64,000 bases of DNA from Paenibacillus macerans (GTDB lineage Bacteria > Bacillota > Bacilli > Paenibacillales > Paenibacillaceae). Numbering within the stretch: the first letter of the stretch is position 1; the number at the start of each line of letters is the position of its first letter. This document shows positions 15,356 to 23,992 of this stretch, one piece after another. The notes beneath the pieces are model-generated. The model was not told the DNA's origin. It made no database searches and worked only from the letters and a program-made list of their open reading frames with translations. The translations under genes and the position numbers were made by a program. The stretch covers positions 2,294,001-2,358,000 of the forward strand of contig NZ_UGSI01000001.1 of assembly GCF_900454495.1 (NCBI RefSeq), read 5' to 3'.

Positions 15356-16810
15356 CTATATTCCTAACCGCACATACTGTTCGGCCGGCGCTTCGTTCGC
15401 CTCCATTCGCTCCTTGAGCAGGCCGATCATTTTTTGCTCCAGTTCCGGATCCTGAATCGGCTGCTGCTGCAAAGGATCTGCCTCCGTATCGAACAGAAGT
15501 GTGCCGAAGGAATGCCAATGCCTGGAACCGGATGCTTTGATTTTCAGCGTCTGCACCCCTTTGGTAAACGAAAAAGGCTCCTGAAGGCTTACCTCCTTCA
15601 ACTCCTCAACCGAAAACCGGCTGCGCATATGCGTAGGCATAAGCGTATAGTTGTACAGCGGCGAATTGTCCTTGGACACTGGCGCCCGCATATAAACGTA
15701 ACGTCCATCGGTCACATTCACGTGCCCGCCGTGGATCCCGTACAATGCCGCCTCCCGGATCGGCCGGTCCTGATCGATCGTATCCTTCAGATCCTGCCCC
15801 TGCATATCCGTTGGAACATCCAAACCAAAGTACTTCAGCAGCGTCGGAGCCATGTCGATCATCTGCACCAGGCTGTTCCTCCGCTCCCCGCGCTTCCGGC
15901 TGCGCGGGTCCCAAATAAACAACGGCATATGCGCGATCTCATGGTAGAAAGGCATGATCGACTTGGCCCACCAGTCATGTTCTCCCAACAAATAGCCGTG
16001 ATCGGTGTTGACGATCAGCATCGTGTCCTTCCACAGATCAAGTTCATCCATGGTATCCAGCACTTTGCCCAAATAATGATCGCACATGCTAAGCAAAGCC
16101 GCATACTCGTACCGTACGTGATCGATTTCTTCTTTCGTCTCCTTCACCGGGCCGTACGGCGGCCAATCGAAATGCTTGCCGTTGTACTCGTGCGGATACA
16201 AATCCCGGTACTTTTGCGGGGCGAAAAACGGCTCATGCGGGTCAAAGGTTTCAATTTGCAGGAACCAGCGATCCTGGCCGCAGTTTTGCCGGATAAACTC
16301 CAGGCCTTTTTCCATTGTCTGCGCCTGCGGAAAATCCTTTTCTTCGCAAATGTACTTCCGGTTAACCCAGTCCTGCCGGACTAAATCGTGCTGCATCCCG
16401 ATCATATCCGGCATTTCCGGATCGGCCACCTCGCCTTTCCAGGGATCGCCTTCCTGCCCGCGAATCAGTTCGTACGAACTGTAACGGGGGTGGTATGTGC
16501 CTCCTCCGTCTTCCCAATAATGCTGATGGTCAGTCACCATGTGGGAATATACGCCGTTATTTTTCAAGAGCTCCGGCATCGAGTCGTCGAACGGCTCCAT
16601 CGGCCCCCAACTGCGGTGAAGAAAATTGTGTCTTCCCGTGTGCAGTTCCCGGCGCGCCGGCATACAGGGCATACTGCCGACATAAGCGTGATCGAAAACC
16701 ACGGTTTTCTCGGCCAATCTTTGGAAATTGGGAGCATGCACCCAATCGCATCCGTAAGGGGGAAGCATTCTCCGGTTTAACGTGTCAAACATAAGCATAA
16801 TGGCTTTCAT
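15356..16810 (-). CDS. Cys-type sulfatase 3, cytosolic
   Basis: S1-family sulfatase of 484 residues. The active-site motif GSMPCMPARRELHTGR carries the modifiable Cys49. Other signatures are LMFDTLNRRMLPPYG, DPHEPFFAPQKY, and VNTDHGYLLGEHDWWAK for the metal site. The start at 16810 follows GGAGAGG. No signal peptide. It is a close paralogue of sulfatase 5: long stretches are identical and the C-terminus is conserved, ending in EQYVRLG. Located between the GPH symporter (69 bases upstream) and GH3 (50 bases downstream), it probably desulfates a sulfated glycoside, possibly an N-acetylhexosamine. The exact position cleaved is unknown. Confidence 0.86.
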   Translation of the reverse strand: MKAIMLMFDTLNRRMLPPYGCDWVHAPNFQRLAEKTVVFDHAYVGSMPCMPARRELHTGRHNFLHRSWGPMEPFDDSMPELLKNNGVYSHMVTDHQHYWEDGGGTYHPRYSSYELIRGQEGDPWKGEVADPEMPDMIGMQHDLVRQDWVNRKYICEEKDFPQAQTMEKGLEFIRQNCGQDRWFLQIETFDPHEPFFAPQKYRDLYPHEYNGKHFDWPPYGPVKETKEEIDHVRYEYAALLSMCDHYLGKVLDTMDELDLWKDTMLIVNTDHGYLLGEHDWWAKSIMPFYHEIAHMPLFIWDPRSRKRGERRNSLVQMIDMAPTLLKYFGLDVPTDMQGQDLKDTIDQDRPIREAALYGIHGGHVNVTDGRYVYMRAPVSKDNSPLYNYTLMPTHMRSRFSVEELKEVSLQEPFSFTKGVQTLKIKASGSRHWHSFGTLLFDTEADPLQQQPIQDPELEQKMIGLLKERMEANEAPAEQYVRLGI

Positions 16811-16879
16811 TGCAAAATCCTCTCCTTCCAAAATACATACGAGATATCTATATATTTAAGTTTGTAAGACCAATGGAAC

Positions 16880-18247
16880 CTAAACGGTTACCCCGGAAGC
16901 TGGGTCCTCTGGTTGATCCGCTGAAGACGCTTGAAAAACCTCCGGCGGGATATGATAAAATTTCAGCACGATGATCGTGCCGATGTATGCGATCAGCGGT
17001 ACGCCCGCAAACAGATAAAGAATCGTCCGCAGCACCTCGGGATTTTGCGCCTGCCCGGCCACATACCCGACGGCGCCTAGAATAAACCCCGCCAGCACAC
17101 CGCCGATCGCCGATCCCAGCTTATTTACGAATACGCAGGAAGAGGTTACGGTTCCGGCTCCCTGAATGCCCGTTTTCCAAATTCCATACTGAACGCAATC
17201 CGGAATCATCGCCCACACGATCGCTCCGGCGAAAGGTCCCAATACCGTCTTTACGACTGTGGCGATAAATAAAGCCGTGACGTTTTCATACGGAGTTATC
17301 AAGATGACTGCGGTCGGCACAATGGACGCGAGACTGCCGTACAGAAACACGTTTTTCTTGCCGATCTTTCTCGCGATATACGGTGTAAGGGCATACATAG
17401 GCACGGACAAAATTAGCCCCCATAAGGAGATCTGCGAGTACAAGCTGACGTCGTTTACGTTATACTGCCAGAAATACACGGCGACTGAAGCGTTCGTCGT
17501 CGTGGCAACCAGGTTCAGGAACATAGAGAACATTAAAATCTGCAGCGGTCTGTTTTTGGCGACAAGGCTTAGCTGTGTTTTGAGCGGTGGATGCAAATGT
17601 CCGCTATCCCCGTCCAGGGTATCATAACGTTTGGTACCGCTCGCGCAAATCCAATAGGAAAATAGAGAGATCACCCCAAGGAGGATCGCCGTGATCAGCC
17701 AGCCCTGTTGTCCTTTTCCGAAAAAAGCGACCATCGGCAGCACCGCCGCGTTAACGAGGATCTGAGCCGGCAGCGCCATAAATTGCTTGGCGGTGGAAAT
17801 CGTCGTCGTTTGATTCGGATCCTTGCTCATGACCGCCGTTAAGGAGTGGAACGGAACATTCACAAGGGAGGATACTAACGAGTAGCAGAGATAAGTAAAT
17901 GCCGCGTAGACGATTTTGCCCGACGGGCTCAAATCCGGAGCCGTAAATAGCAGTATGGTTACGGTCGCCAGCAAAGGAGAACCAAAAATCAGATAAGGGC
18001 GATATTTCCCCCATTTCGTTCTCGTACGGTCGGACAGTATTCCTATCATCGGATCGAATATGGCATCAAGCAGCCTGACTCCCAAAAACAGCGACCCGAC
18101 GGCGGCCGGGGAAACACCGAAGACATCGGTGTAAAAATACATCAAGAAAGACAACTGAAGAAAAAACAGAATATTGGAACCAAACCCGCCCAATGAATAT
18201 TGAAAAATATTCCCTTTGCTGGCTGTTTGCGGTTTTGTTGCATTCAT
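16880..18247 (-). CDS. GPH-family sugar:cation symporter
   Basis: Membrane transporter of 455 residues of the glycoside-pentoside-hexuronide family (MelB/XylP/UidB type), with about twelve hydrophobic segments. It shows the conserved loop segments DAIFDPMIGILSDRTRTKWGKYRPYL and VPFHSLTAVMSKDPNQTT. The start ATG at 18247 is preferred over an in-frame TTG at 18262 because GGGGG lies 8 bases upstream of it. It heads the operon GPH, sulfatase 3, GH3, pgmB. It therefore likely imports an unmodified, possibly sulfated, disaccharide or glycoside. The upstream region holds the operator cluster shared with a divergent LacI gene. Confidence 0.88.
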   Translation of the reverse strand: MNATKPQTASKGNIFQYSLGGFGSNILFFLQLSFLMYFYTDVFGVSPAAVGSLFLGVRLLDAIFDPMIGILSDRTRTKWGKYRPYLIFGSPLLATVTILLFTAPDLSPSGKIVYAAFTYLCYSLVSSLVNVPFHSLTAVMSKDPNQTTTISTAKQFMALPAQILVNAAVLPMVAFFGKGQQGWLITAILLGVISLFSYWICASGTKRYDTLDGDSGHLHPPLKTQLSLVAKNRPLQILMFSMFLNLVATTTNASVAVYFWQYNVNDVSLYSQISLWGLILSVPMYALTPYIARKIGKKNVFLYGSLASIVPTAVILITPYENVTALFIATVVKTVLGPFAGAIVWAMIPDCVQYGIWKTGIQGAGTVTSSCVFVNKLGSAIGGVLAGFILGAVGYVAGQAQNPEVLRTILYLFAGVPLIAYIGTIIVLKFYHIPPEVFQASSADQPEDPASGVTV

Positions 18248-18338
18248 CGTTTCAACCCCCAAATTTTGGATAGGAATACATTCGTTTCAGTGTTGCCGAT
18301 TATCCGCTTTGCAATGCGCTTTATGTCGAATCCGGTTT

Positions 18339-18778
18339 ATAGAAGCGCTTCCACATTGGGCTGAACACCTCCTTTCTTTCACACCTGCTATACCATTAAT
18401 TTTTCCAAACACCTCCTTAAAGCAGGCGTTTCGCGACCTGATCTCAATATAGAAGCGCTTCCACATCAGAAATAACAAAGCGCTTGACAAATAAACATTT
18501 CGCTTGTTTCCGAGTTTCCGCTTTCAGGCCATGGCCATGCCTCATTTCAGCCGACAGACAATATAGAAGCGCTTCCACATTTAACGAACCTCATTAGGGT
18601 TAATCCGGCTGCCGGATTAATCTATACCCTTTGGTAAAGCGCTTTCCCAGATTATACATGGGAACCGCCTTCTTTTCAATCCAAAAATGATTGCCAAAAT
18701 ATGGTTCACTTGAAAAGACAGCGAATTGACTTAGCTTCGCCCATTATGCTAACTTAAATTCGAGAAGCGCTACCACAT
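18339..18778. promoter_or_regulatory. Cluster of six AGCGCT-centred LacI-type operators
   Basis: Three identical 18-base sites, ATAGAAGCGCTTCCACAT, occur at 18339-18356, 18449-18466 and 18563-18580, spaced 110 and 114 bases. Two variants follow: GGTAAAGCGCTTTCCCA (18633-18649) and CGAGAAGCGCTACCACAT (18761-18778). A further core, CAAAGCGCTTG (18476-18486), overlaps a TTGACA. All are dyads with a CG centre typical of LacI/CcpA proteins. They fill the gap between the GPH operon and the divergent LacI gene, which is the obvious candidate regulator. Confidence 0.75.
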
Positions 18779-18833
18779 CTTTAGTACGGCTCCATTTCTC
18801 AAATACATGCAGATTTGCACCTGCGGGGATTTA

Positions 18834-19874
18834 ATGATGAAAGTATCAATATACGATGTAGCCCATTTAGCCGGAGTTTCCATCTCCACGGTCTCCCGCG
18901 TATTGAACCGAAGCGGTTATGTGAGCAAAAAAACCGAAAAAAAAGTCATCGACGCGATGAACAAACTGAACTTCGTTCCCAATGTCGTCGCCCAAAATTT
19001 GGCCAACAGCGAAACCAAATTAATCGGCCTGTATTTTTCCATGCCCCTTGACTCTACCCGGTCCTTATACAGCACCTATCTGCTGGAGTTCATCAATGGA
19101 GTTAACTCCGTCCTGGTTCAGCACGGTTTTCACCTTCTTTTAATCAATGAAACGAACGAAGCCGACCGGATTTTAGCGAATCAAACTCCCCCGCAATATT
19201 ATGCTTTTATCAAGCAGAAACGGATTGACGGGCTCATTTTGGGAAGCGCCCCTATTGCATGTTCTTCCTTGTTTGAGCTGCTTACCATGCAACTGCCCGT
19301 CGTCTATATCGGGGAGAAGCTGTTTGACCAGGCCGGAATGAACGTTTATGCGCGTTATAAGCAGTATCATCGCGAGATACTGGACTATTTTTACGAACGC
19401 AACCATAGGAGAATTGCCGTGCTTACGGCGGAAACGGCCCCGATTAAGCCGGTAATCCGCGAGTTTGAAGCAGAGCACAGCGGTGATGATTTGATCGTTA
19501 AACACTTTACTTATGCCGGTGATTTGAAATCCTATCTGGAATTAATAGGAACGGTTTTTTCGCAACAAGGCGACAAACCGACCGCTCTACTTCTCGACGA
19601 TATATCCAAAGCTCAGCAAACGATTAATTTCCTCAATAATTTGGGTCTTGATGTGCCGAACGACGTTTCCCTCATCACCATCGAGCACAGCAAAAACGAC
19701 GGGAACCAATGCGTTCCCGCCGTGACCAGCGTTTATGTGCCCGTTTATCGGATGGCTGTCGAAGCGGCCACCCTGCTATTCGCATATTTTCAAGGCAATC
19801 AGGCGGCCAACCGAGAGGTTATTGTCAACCCTACGATCATCGAACGAAATTCCGTAAAGACATTGACTCTATGA
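18834..19874 (+). CDS. LacI-family transcriptional regulator
   Basis: Regulator of 346 residues. The N-terminal LacI helix-turn-helix is SIYDVAHLAGVSISTVSRVL with the hinge helix region PNVVAQNLA. A periplasmic-binding-protein-like effector domain covers about residues 60-335. The start at 18834 (or 18837) follows GCGGGGA; an upstream ATG at 18807 lacks a ribosome site. It is divergent from the GPH-sulfatase-GH3-pgmB operon and separated from it by six candidate operators, so it very likely represses that operon and itself. Its ligand would be a breakdown product of the imported glycoside. Confidence 0.86.
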   Translation: MMKVSIYDVAHLAGVSISTVSRVLNRSGYVSKKTEKKVIDAMNKLNFVPNVVAQNLANSETKLIGLYFSMPLDSTRSLYSTYLLEFINGVNSVLVQHGFHLLLINETNEADRILANQTPPQYYAFIKQKRIDGLILGSAPIACSSLFELLTMQLPVVYIGEKLFDQAGMNVYARYKQYHREILDYFYERNHRRIAVLTAETAPIKPVIREFEAEHSGDDLIVKHFTYAGDLKSYLELIGTVFSQQGDKPTALLLDDISKAQQTINFLNNLGLDVPNDVSLITIEHSKNDGNQCVPAVTSVYVPVYRMAVEAATLLFAYFQGNQAANREVIVNPTIIERNSVKTLTL

Positions 19875-19890
19875 AAGCGGGCTCTCCAGC

Positions 19891-21357
19891 CTACCCCTGC
19901 CGAAATTCCCGCGGATGCCGCTTCTTCAGTTCGGGTATGGCGTCGGCGCGGCCCGTTTGTTCCAAATGCTTGACATAATACGGAAGGTGGCCTTTCGCAT
20001 GATAAGGGCCGCCTTCTTGAATGACGGTCCATAACGGATCGACGTCGTAAGTCATGGATGCCATCATCTCGTCATGCCAATCGTTTAGCCGATAGACGGC
20101 CTGCATGCAGACATCCGAATGCTCAGCTGCCACGTCCTGCTGCTCGAACGGATCCGACTTCAGGTTATACAGCATTTCTTTTGGGAACAAATGATAACCG
20201 TCGTGATACGTCCTCATGTACAGCCAATCCCCGAAGCGCACGCTGCGTTGGCAGACATGAACGCATTGGGACAAGACCAGATAATCCCTTCCGCAGTCCG
20301 TTCCCGCGGTTAAAGCGGGCGCATAACTCCGGCCGTCCCAGGTCGGGGAAGGTTTCTTGCCAAGCAGTTCGGCTATGGTCGGCAAAAAGTCCAGATGATA
20401 GTGCAGTCCTTCGTCGACGTTCGGCCGGGTAACGCCCGGCCAGCAAATGATCATCGGGATTCGGCATGTGCCTTGATCCGCCGTGGCATGTTCGCCGTAA
20501 ATGCCGAGTTGTCCCTGATTTTCGCCGTGATCCGCGGAGATGATGATAACTAGTTCCTCCAGCACGCCCTTGCGGCCGAGCGCGTCGATAAGCTGGCCGA
20601 TGTGTGAATCCACGTAGCGGATTCCGCAGTCATAGCCGTCGATCATTTGCCGCAAGCCTTCCATGTCGAGAAACTCGCCGGGTTGGCGCGGCCATTTGGG
20701 GTTCGTCCGATTGTCGAACATGTTGATTTCCCGCGGGCTATGCGGACCGACTTTCCTCAGGTGACGTTCCAGCATCTCCTCCGTCATCCACTCGGGCAGC
20801 GGTTCACCGGCGAACGGGTTCCCAAATTCCTCCGGTGCCCGGTAAGGGGTATGGGGGTCCCAATAATTTACATACAGAAACCAATTGTCGTCCTGCGAAT
20901 TGCGGTCGATCCAATCCAGTACGCTTGGCGTTACTTCCTCCGCCGATTCCATGCCGCTTTGGCCCGAATTGTGGATTTCCGAGAAACCCGCATAGAAGGT
21001 CCATTGCGAATGTCTTTCTCCGAAAGGGCTGAACAGCACGGTCTTCATGCCCGCTGACCGCAGGAATCCCGGAAGGCTTTCGGTCGTCAGCAAATCGCGG
21101 AATTGCCGGGGCTCCCCTTCTCGCCGGAAGTCCGCCGCCGTTCCCCCATGGCCCACGAGTCCCGAATGGATACCGAAACGGCCGGACATGAACGCGGCGC
21201 GGGAAGGCGCACACGGAGCGTCGGACGTGTAATAATTGGTGAACCGGACGCCTTGTTTCGCGATGCGGTCGATATTCGGGGATGTATTTCTGGGGTACCC
21301 GTAGCATCCCAAATGGTCGGGCGACGTCGAATCGAGATCCAAAAACAAGATGCGCAT
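19891..21357 (-). CDS. Cys-type sulfatase 4, cytosolic
   Basis: S1-family sulfatase of 488 residues, paralogous to sulfatase 1 (the same N-terminal pattern: RI-FD-DS followed by PDH-GCYGY). The active-site motif DAPCAPSRAAFMSGR carries Cys49. Metal-site signature IISADHGENQGQLG and WDPHTPYRAPEE are present. The start at 21357 follows GGAGCGAG. No signal peptide. It lies downstream of sulfatase 5 and the sugar ABC importer. A 255-base gap holding an inverted repeat intervenes, so it may have its own promoter (candidate minus-strand TTTCAC, 17 bases, TACAAT). It converges with the LacI gene across 16 bases. Confidence 0.85.
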   Translation of the reverse strand: MRILFLDLDSTSPDHLGCYGYPRNTSPNIDRIAKQGVRFTNYYTSDAPCAPSRAAFMSGRFGIHSGLVGHGGTAADFRREGEPRQFRDLLTTESLPGFLRSAGMKTVLFSPFGERHSQWTFYAGFSEIHNSGQSGMESAEEVTPSVLDWIDRNSQDDNWFLYVNYWDPHTPYRAPEEFGNPFAGEPLPEWMTEEMLERHLRKVGPHSPREINMFDNRTNPKWPRQPGEFLDMEGLRQMIDGYDCGIRYVDSHIGQLIDALGRKGVLEELVIIISADHGENQGQLGIYGEHATADQGTCRIPMIICWPGVTRPNVDEGLHYHLDFLPTIAELLGKKPSPTWDGRSYAPALTAGTDCGRDYLVLSQCVHVCQRSVRFGDWLYMRTYHDGYHLFPKEMLYNLKSDPFEQQDVAAEHSDVCMQAVYRLNDWHDEMMASMTYDVDPLWTVIQEGGPYHAKGHLPYYVKHLEQTGRADAIPELKKRHPREFRQG

Positions 21358-21394
21358 CTTTTAGCTCGCTCCTTCATCCATGGATTTTATATAT

Positions 21395-21579
21395 GTTGAA
21401 CTAATCATTGTACGGAATGGGGCAGCCGTGTGAAATGTTCTTACGATCGCTGTTGTTCGCGGATTTCTTTTATTAAGTAGATTCAGATACTGTAGAAATC
21501 CGCTCACAAAGGCGACCACTGCCGTTTCTTCAGAATCATTTCACACTTTTGCCTAACCCCCGACTTTTTTTAGTTCAAC
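21395..21579. repeat. Long imperfect inverted repeat (MITE-like)
   Basis: Three nested matching pairs occur in order: GTTGAACTAA (21395-21404) with TTAGTTCAAC (21570-21579); GTGTGAAATG (21428-21437) with CATTTCACAC (21537-21546); and GCGGATTTC (21459-21467) with GAAATCCGC (21495-21503). Spacing between words is similar on the two sides, so two diverged copies of one roughly 80-base unit face each other. No open frame. It may be a mobile or regulatory intergenic element. Confidence 0.6.
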
Positions 21580-21612
21580 TTATTTAGATAATAAATGATG
21601 GTGGCGCTTGAT

Positions 21613-23076
21613 CTATAAACCTAGCCGTACATACTGCTCGGGCGGGGCTTCGTTCGCTTCCATGTTCCGCTTCAACAACTGAATCATCGCTCGTTCCAAA
21701 GCCTCGTCCTGAATCGTGTGCTCCTGCCGGGGGTCCTGCTGCAAATCGAACAACAGAGTGCCGAACGCATGGGCCCGATTGTAGAGACCGACACCTTGGA
21801 CTTTCAGCGTTGGGACGCCCTTCGTGAACGTAAACGGCGGATGGAGTTCCGAGCCGCGAAGTTCCTCCACGGAGAAGCGGCTGCGCATATGTGTGGGCAT
21901 CAACGTATAGTTGTATAGCGGCATGTTCGATTCGGTCATCGGCGCGCGCATATAGACATAACGCCCGTCCGTCACGTTCACATGCCCGCCGTGCATGCCG
22001 AAGATCGCGGAATCGCGGACAGGCCGATCGCTGGCGATCGTGGCTTCGAGGTCTTTCCCTTGCATGTCCTTCGGCACGTGGGCCCCGAAGTAGCGGAGCA
22101 GCGTCGGCGCCAAATCGATCGTCTGCACAAGACTTTGCCTGCGCTCGCCCTGCTTCCCGCTGCGGGGATCCCAGATGAACATCGGCATATGCGCGATCTC
22201 ATCGTAATAAGGCATCACCGATTTGGCCCACCAATCGTGCTCGCCCAGCAGAAACCCGTGATCAGTATTCACGATCAGCAAGGTGTCCTGCCACATGTCA
22301 AACTCATCCATGACATCCAGCACTTTCCCCAAGTAGTGGTCGCACATGCTGAGCAGCGCCGCGTATTCGTACCGCAGATGCTCCACTTCCTCCCTTGTCT
22401 CGGTAACCGGCCCGTACGGCGGCCAATCGAAATGCTTGCCCGCGTAATCGTGGGGATAGAGGTCGCGGTATTTTTGCGGAGCATAAAACGGCTCGTGCGG
22501 ATCGAACGTTTCGATCTGCAGGAACCAGCGATCCTCGTTCCGGTTCGTCCGTATGAATTCCAACCCGTTTTCCATCGTACGCGCTTGCGGAAAATCCTGC
22601 TCTTCGCGAATGTATTTACGGTTGATCCAGTCATGGCGGACGAGCCGGCCCATCGCCTTCATCCCGATCGATTCGGGGTGTTCCGGGTCGGCGACCTCCC
22701 CTTTCCAGGGATCGCCTTCCTGGCCGCGAATCAACTCGCACGAGCTATACCGGGTATGATAAGTCGCGCCGCCGTCCTCCCAGTAATGCTGGTGATCGGT
22801 GACGAGATGGGTGTATACGCCGTTTTCGCTCAATAGTTCGGGCATCGAGTCGTCGAAAGGCTCGATCGGCCCCCAGCTGCGATGCAGGAAATTATGACGT
22901 CCCGTATGGAGTTCCCGCCGCGCGGGCATGCAAGGCATGCTCCCCACGTAGGCATGATCGAAAACGACGGTTTTCTCGGCCAACCTTTTGAAGTTTGGCG
23001 CGTGGACCCAATCGCATCCATAAGGGGGCAGCATGTGCCGATTTAACGTATCGAACATCAGCATGATTGCTTTCAT
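21613..23076 (-). CDS. Cys-type sulfatase 5, cytosolic
   Basis: S1-family sulfatase of 487 residues and close paralogue of sulfatase 3. The motif GSMPCMPARRELHTGR with Cys49 is identical. The metal-site segment VNTDHGFLLGEHDWWAK and the MRSRFSVEEL block are also shared. The start ATG at 23076 follows GAGG; an adjacent upstream GTG is possible. No signal peptide. It begins 27 bases after the second permease of the sugar ABC importer, so it is probably co-transcribed and acts on what that importer brings in. The near-duplicate sulfatases in two differently regulated operons suggest the same sulfated unit reaches the cell in two kinds of molecule. Confidence 0.86.
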   Translation of the reverse strand: MKAIMLMFDTLNRHMLPPYGCDWVHAPNFKRLAEKTVVFDHAYVGSMPCMPARRELHTGRHNFLHRSWGPIEPFDDSMPELLSENGVYTHLVTDHQHYWEDGGATYHTRYSSCELIRGQEGDPWKGEVADPEHPESIGMKAMGRLVRHDWINRKYIREEQDFPQARTMENGLEFIRTNRNEDRWFLQIETFDPHEPFYAPQKYRDLYPHDYAGKHFDWPPYGPVTETREEVEHLRYEYAALLSMCDHYLGKVLDVMDEFDMWQDTLLIVNTDHGFLLGEHDWWAKSVMPYYDEIAHMPMFIWDPRSGKQGERRQSLVQTIDLAPTLLRYFGAHVPKDMQGKDLEATIASDRPVRDSAIFGMHGGHVNVTDGRYVYMRAPMTESNMPLYNYTLMPTHMRSRFSVEELRGSELHPPFTFTKGVPTLKVQGVGLYNRAHAFGTLLFDLQQDPRQEHTIQDEALERAMIQLLKRNMEANEAPPEQYVRLGL

Positions 23077-23103
23077 CACATTTACCTCGCTTTCTTTCGT
23101 AAT

Positions 23104-23970
23104 TTAACCTTTGACGCCGGACGAGACGATGCTGCCGACGAACTGTTTCTGGAACAACAGGAAGGCGACGAGCATCGGCAACGACACCAGCACGGTGGCG
23201 GCCATCAGCAAGTTGTATTGGATCGTAAACTCTCCTTTGAACAGCGATAACGCCAATTGGATGGTCCGCATCGATTCCGTGTTCGTGAAGATCAGCGGCT
23301 GGAAGAATTCATTCCAGACGGAAACGATTTTCAAAATGCCGAGTGTCGCCATCAATGGACCGCTTAACGGCAAGAAAATTCTCAGATAAGTTCCGAAATA
23401 ACCCAACCCGTCCATATAACCCGCCTCATCCAAGTCTTTTGGAAACCCCGAGAAAAATTGTCTGGCCATAAAGATGCCGATCGACCCGGACAAAGCGGGA
23501 ATGATCAAAGCGTAATACGTGTTCAGCCAGCCCGTTCCGCCCTGGCCCCAAATGTCGTTATGGCCGAACAGCGGAATGCTTTTCATAATGATGAACTGCG
23601 GAACCACAATCGACTGCGCGGGCACCATCATCCCGGCCAGCAAGCACACGAAGATGATCGTGCTGCCCCGAAAGCGGATTCTGGCAAACGTATACCCCGC
23701 TAGCGTGTTGAATAAGAGACTGCCGGCCGTCACGACCAGGGTGACGATCAAGGAATTTTTGAAATAAAGCCCCCATTTCCCGCTCTCCATCGCTTTCAGA
23801 TAATTTTCGAAATGCCAATCGTGGGGCAGCAGGGAGAACGCTCCCGAAATGAGTTCATCGTTCCCCTTCAGCGAAGTAAAAATCATGACCACAACGGGAA
23901 ATAAATTGAGCAGTGTAATCACGATCAAAAATACGTAGACTAGAATCTTTGCCATGCCGAGCTTCTTCAA
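23104..23970 (-). CDS. Carbohydrate ABC permease, MalG/LacG type
   Basis: Membrane permease of 288 residues (CUT1 family) with about six hydrophobic segments. It has the MalG-type motif DEAGYMDGLGYFGTYLRIFL that contacts a shared ATPase of the MsmK kind. No ATPase gene is present in this locus, which is normal for Paenibacillus importers using a common ATPase. The start at 23970 follows GAGAGAGA. It lies 22 bases after the partner permease and before sulfatase 5. Confidence 0.88.
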   Translation of the reverse strand: MKKLGMAKILVYVFLIVITLLNLFPVVVMIFTSLKGNDELISGAFSLLPHDWHFENYLKAMESGKWGLYFKNSLIVTLVVTAGSLLFNTLAGYTFARIRFRGSTIIFVCLLAGMMVPAQSIVVPQFIIMKSIPLFGHNDIWGQGGTGWLNTYYALIIPALSGSIGIFMARQFFSGFPKDLDEAGYMDGLGYFGTYLRIFLPLSGPLMATLGILKIVSVWNEFFQPLIFTNTESMRTIQLALSLFKGEFTIQYNLLMAATVLVSLPMLVAFLLFQKQFVGSIVSSGVKG

Positions 23971-23992
23971 CGGTCTCTCTCCCTTCTTCCGT

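Noticed and set aside
15306..15518. N-terminal extension of the GH3 frame
   Set aside because: It overlaps the sulfatase 3 coding end in another frame and lacks similarity; MVDLKAKPFNL at 15305 has a good ribosome site.
18484..18512. TTGACA at 18484 as a plus-strand promoter for LacI
   Set aside because: No acceptable -10 occurs 16-18 bases downstream, and the gene starts over 300 bases away; it is more likely part of a CAAAGCGCTTG dyad.
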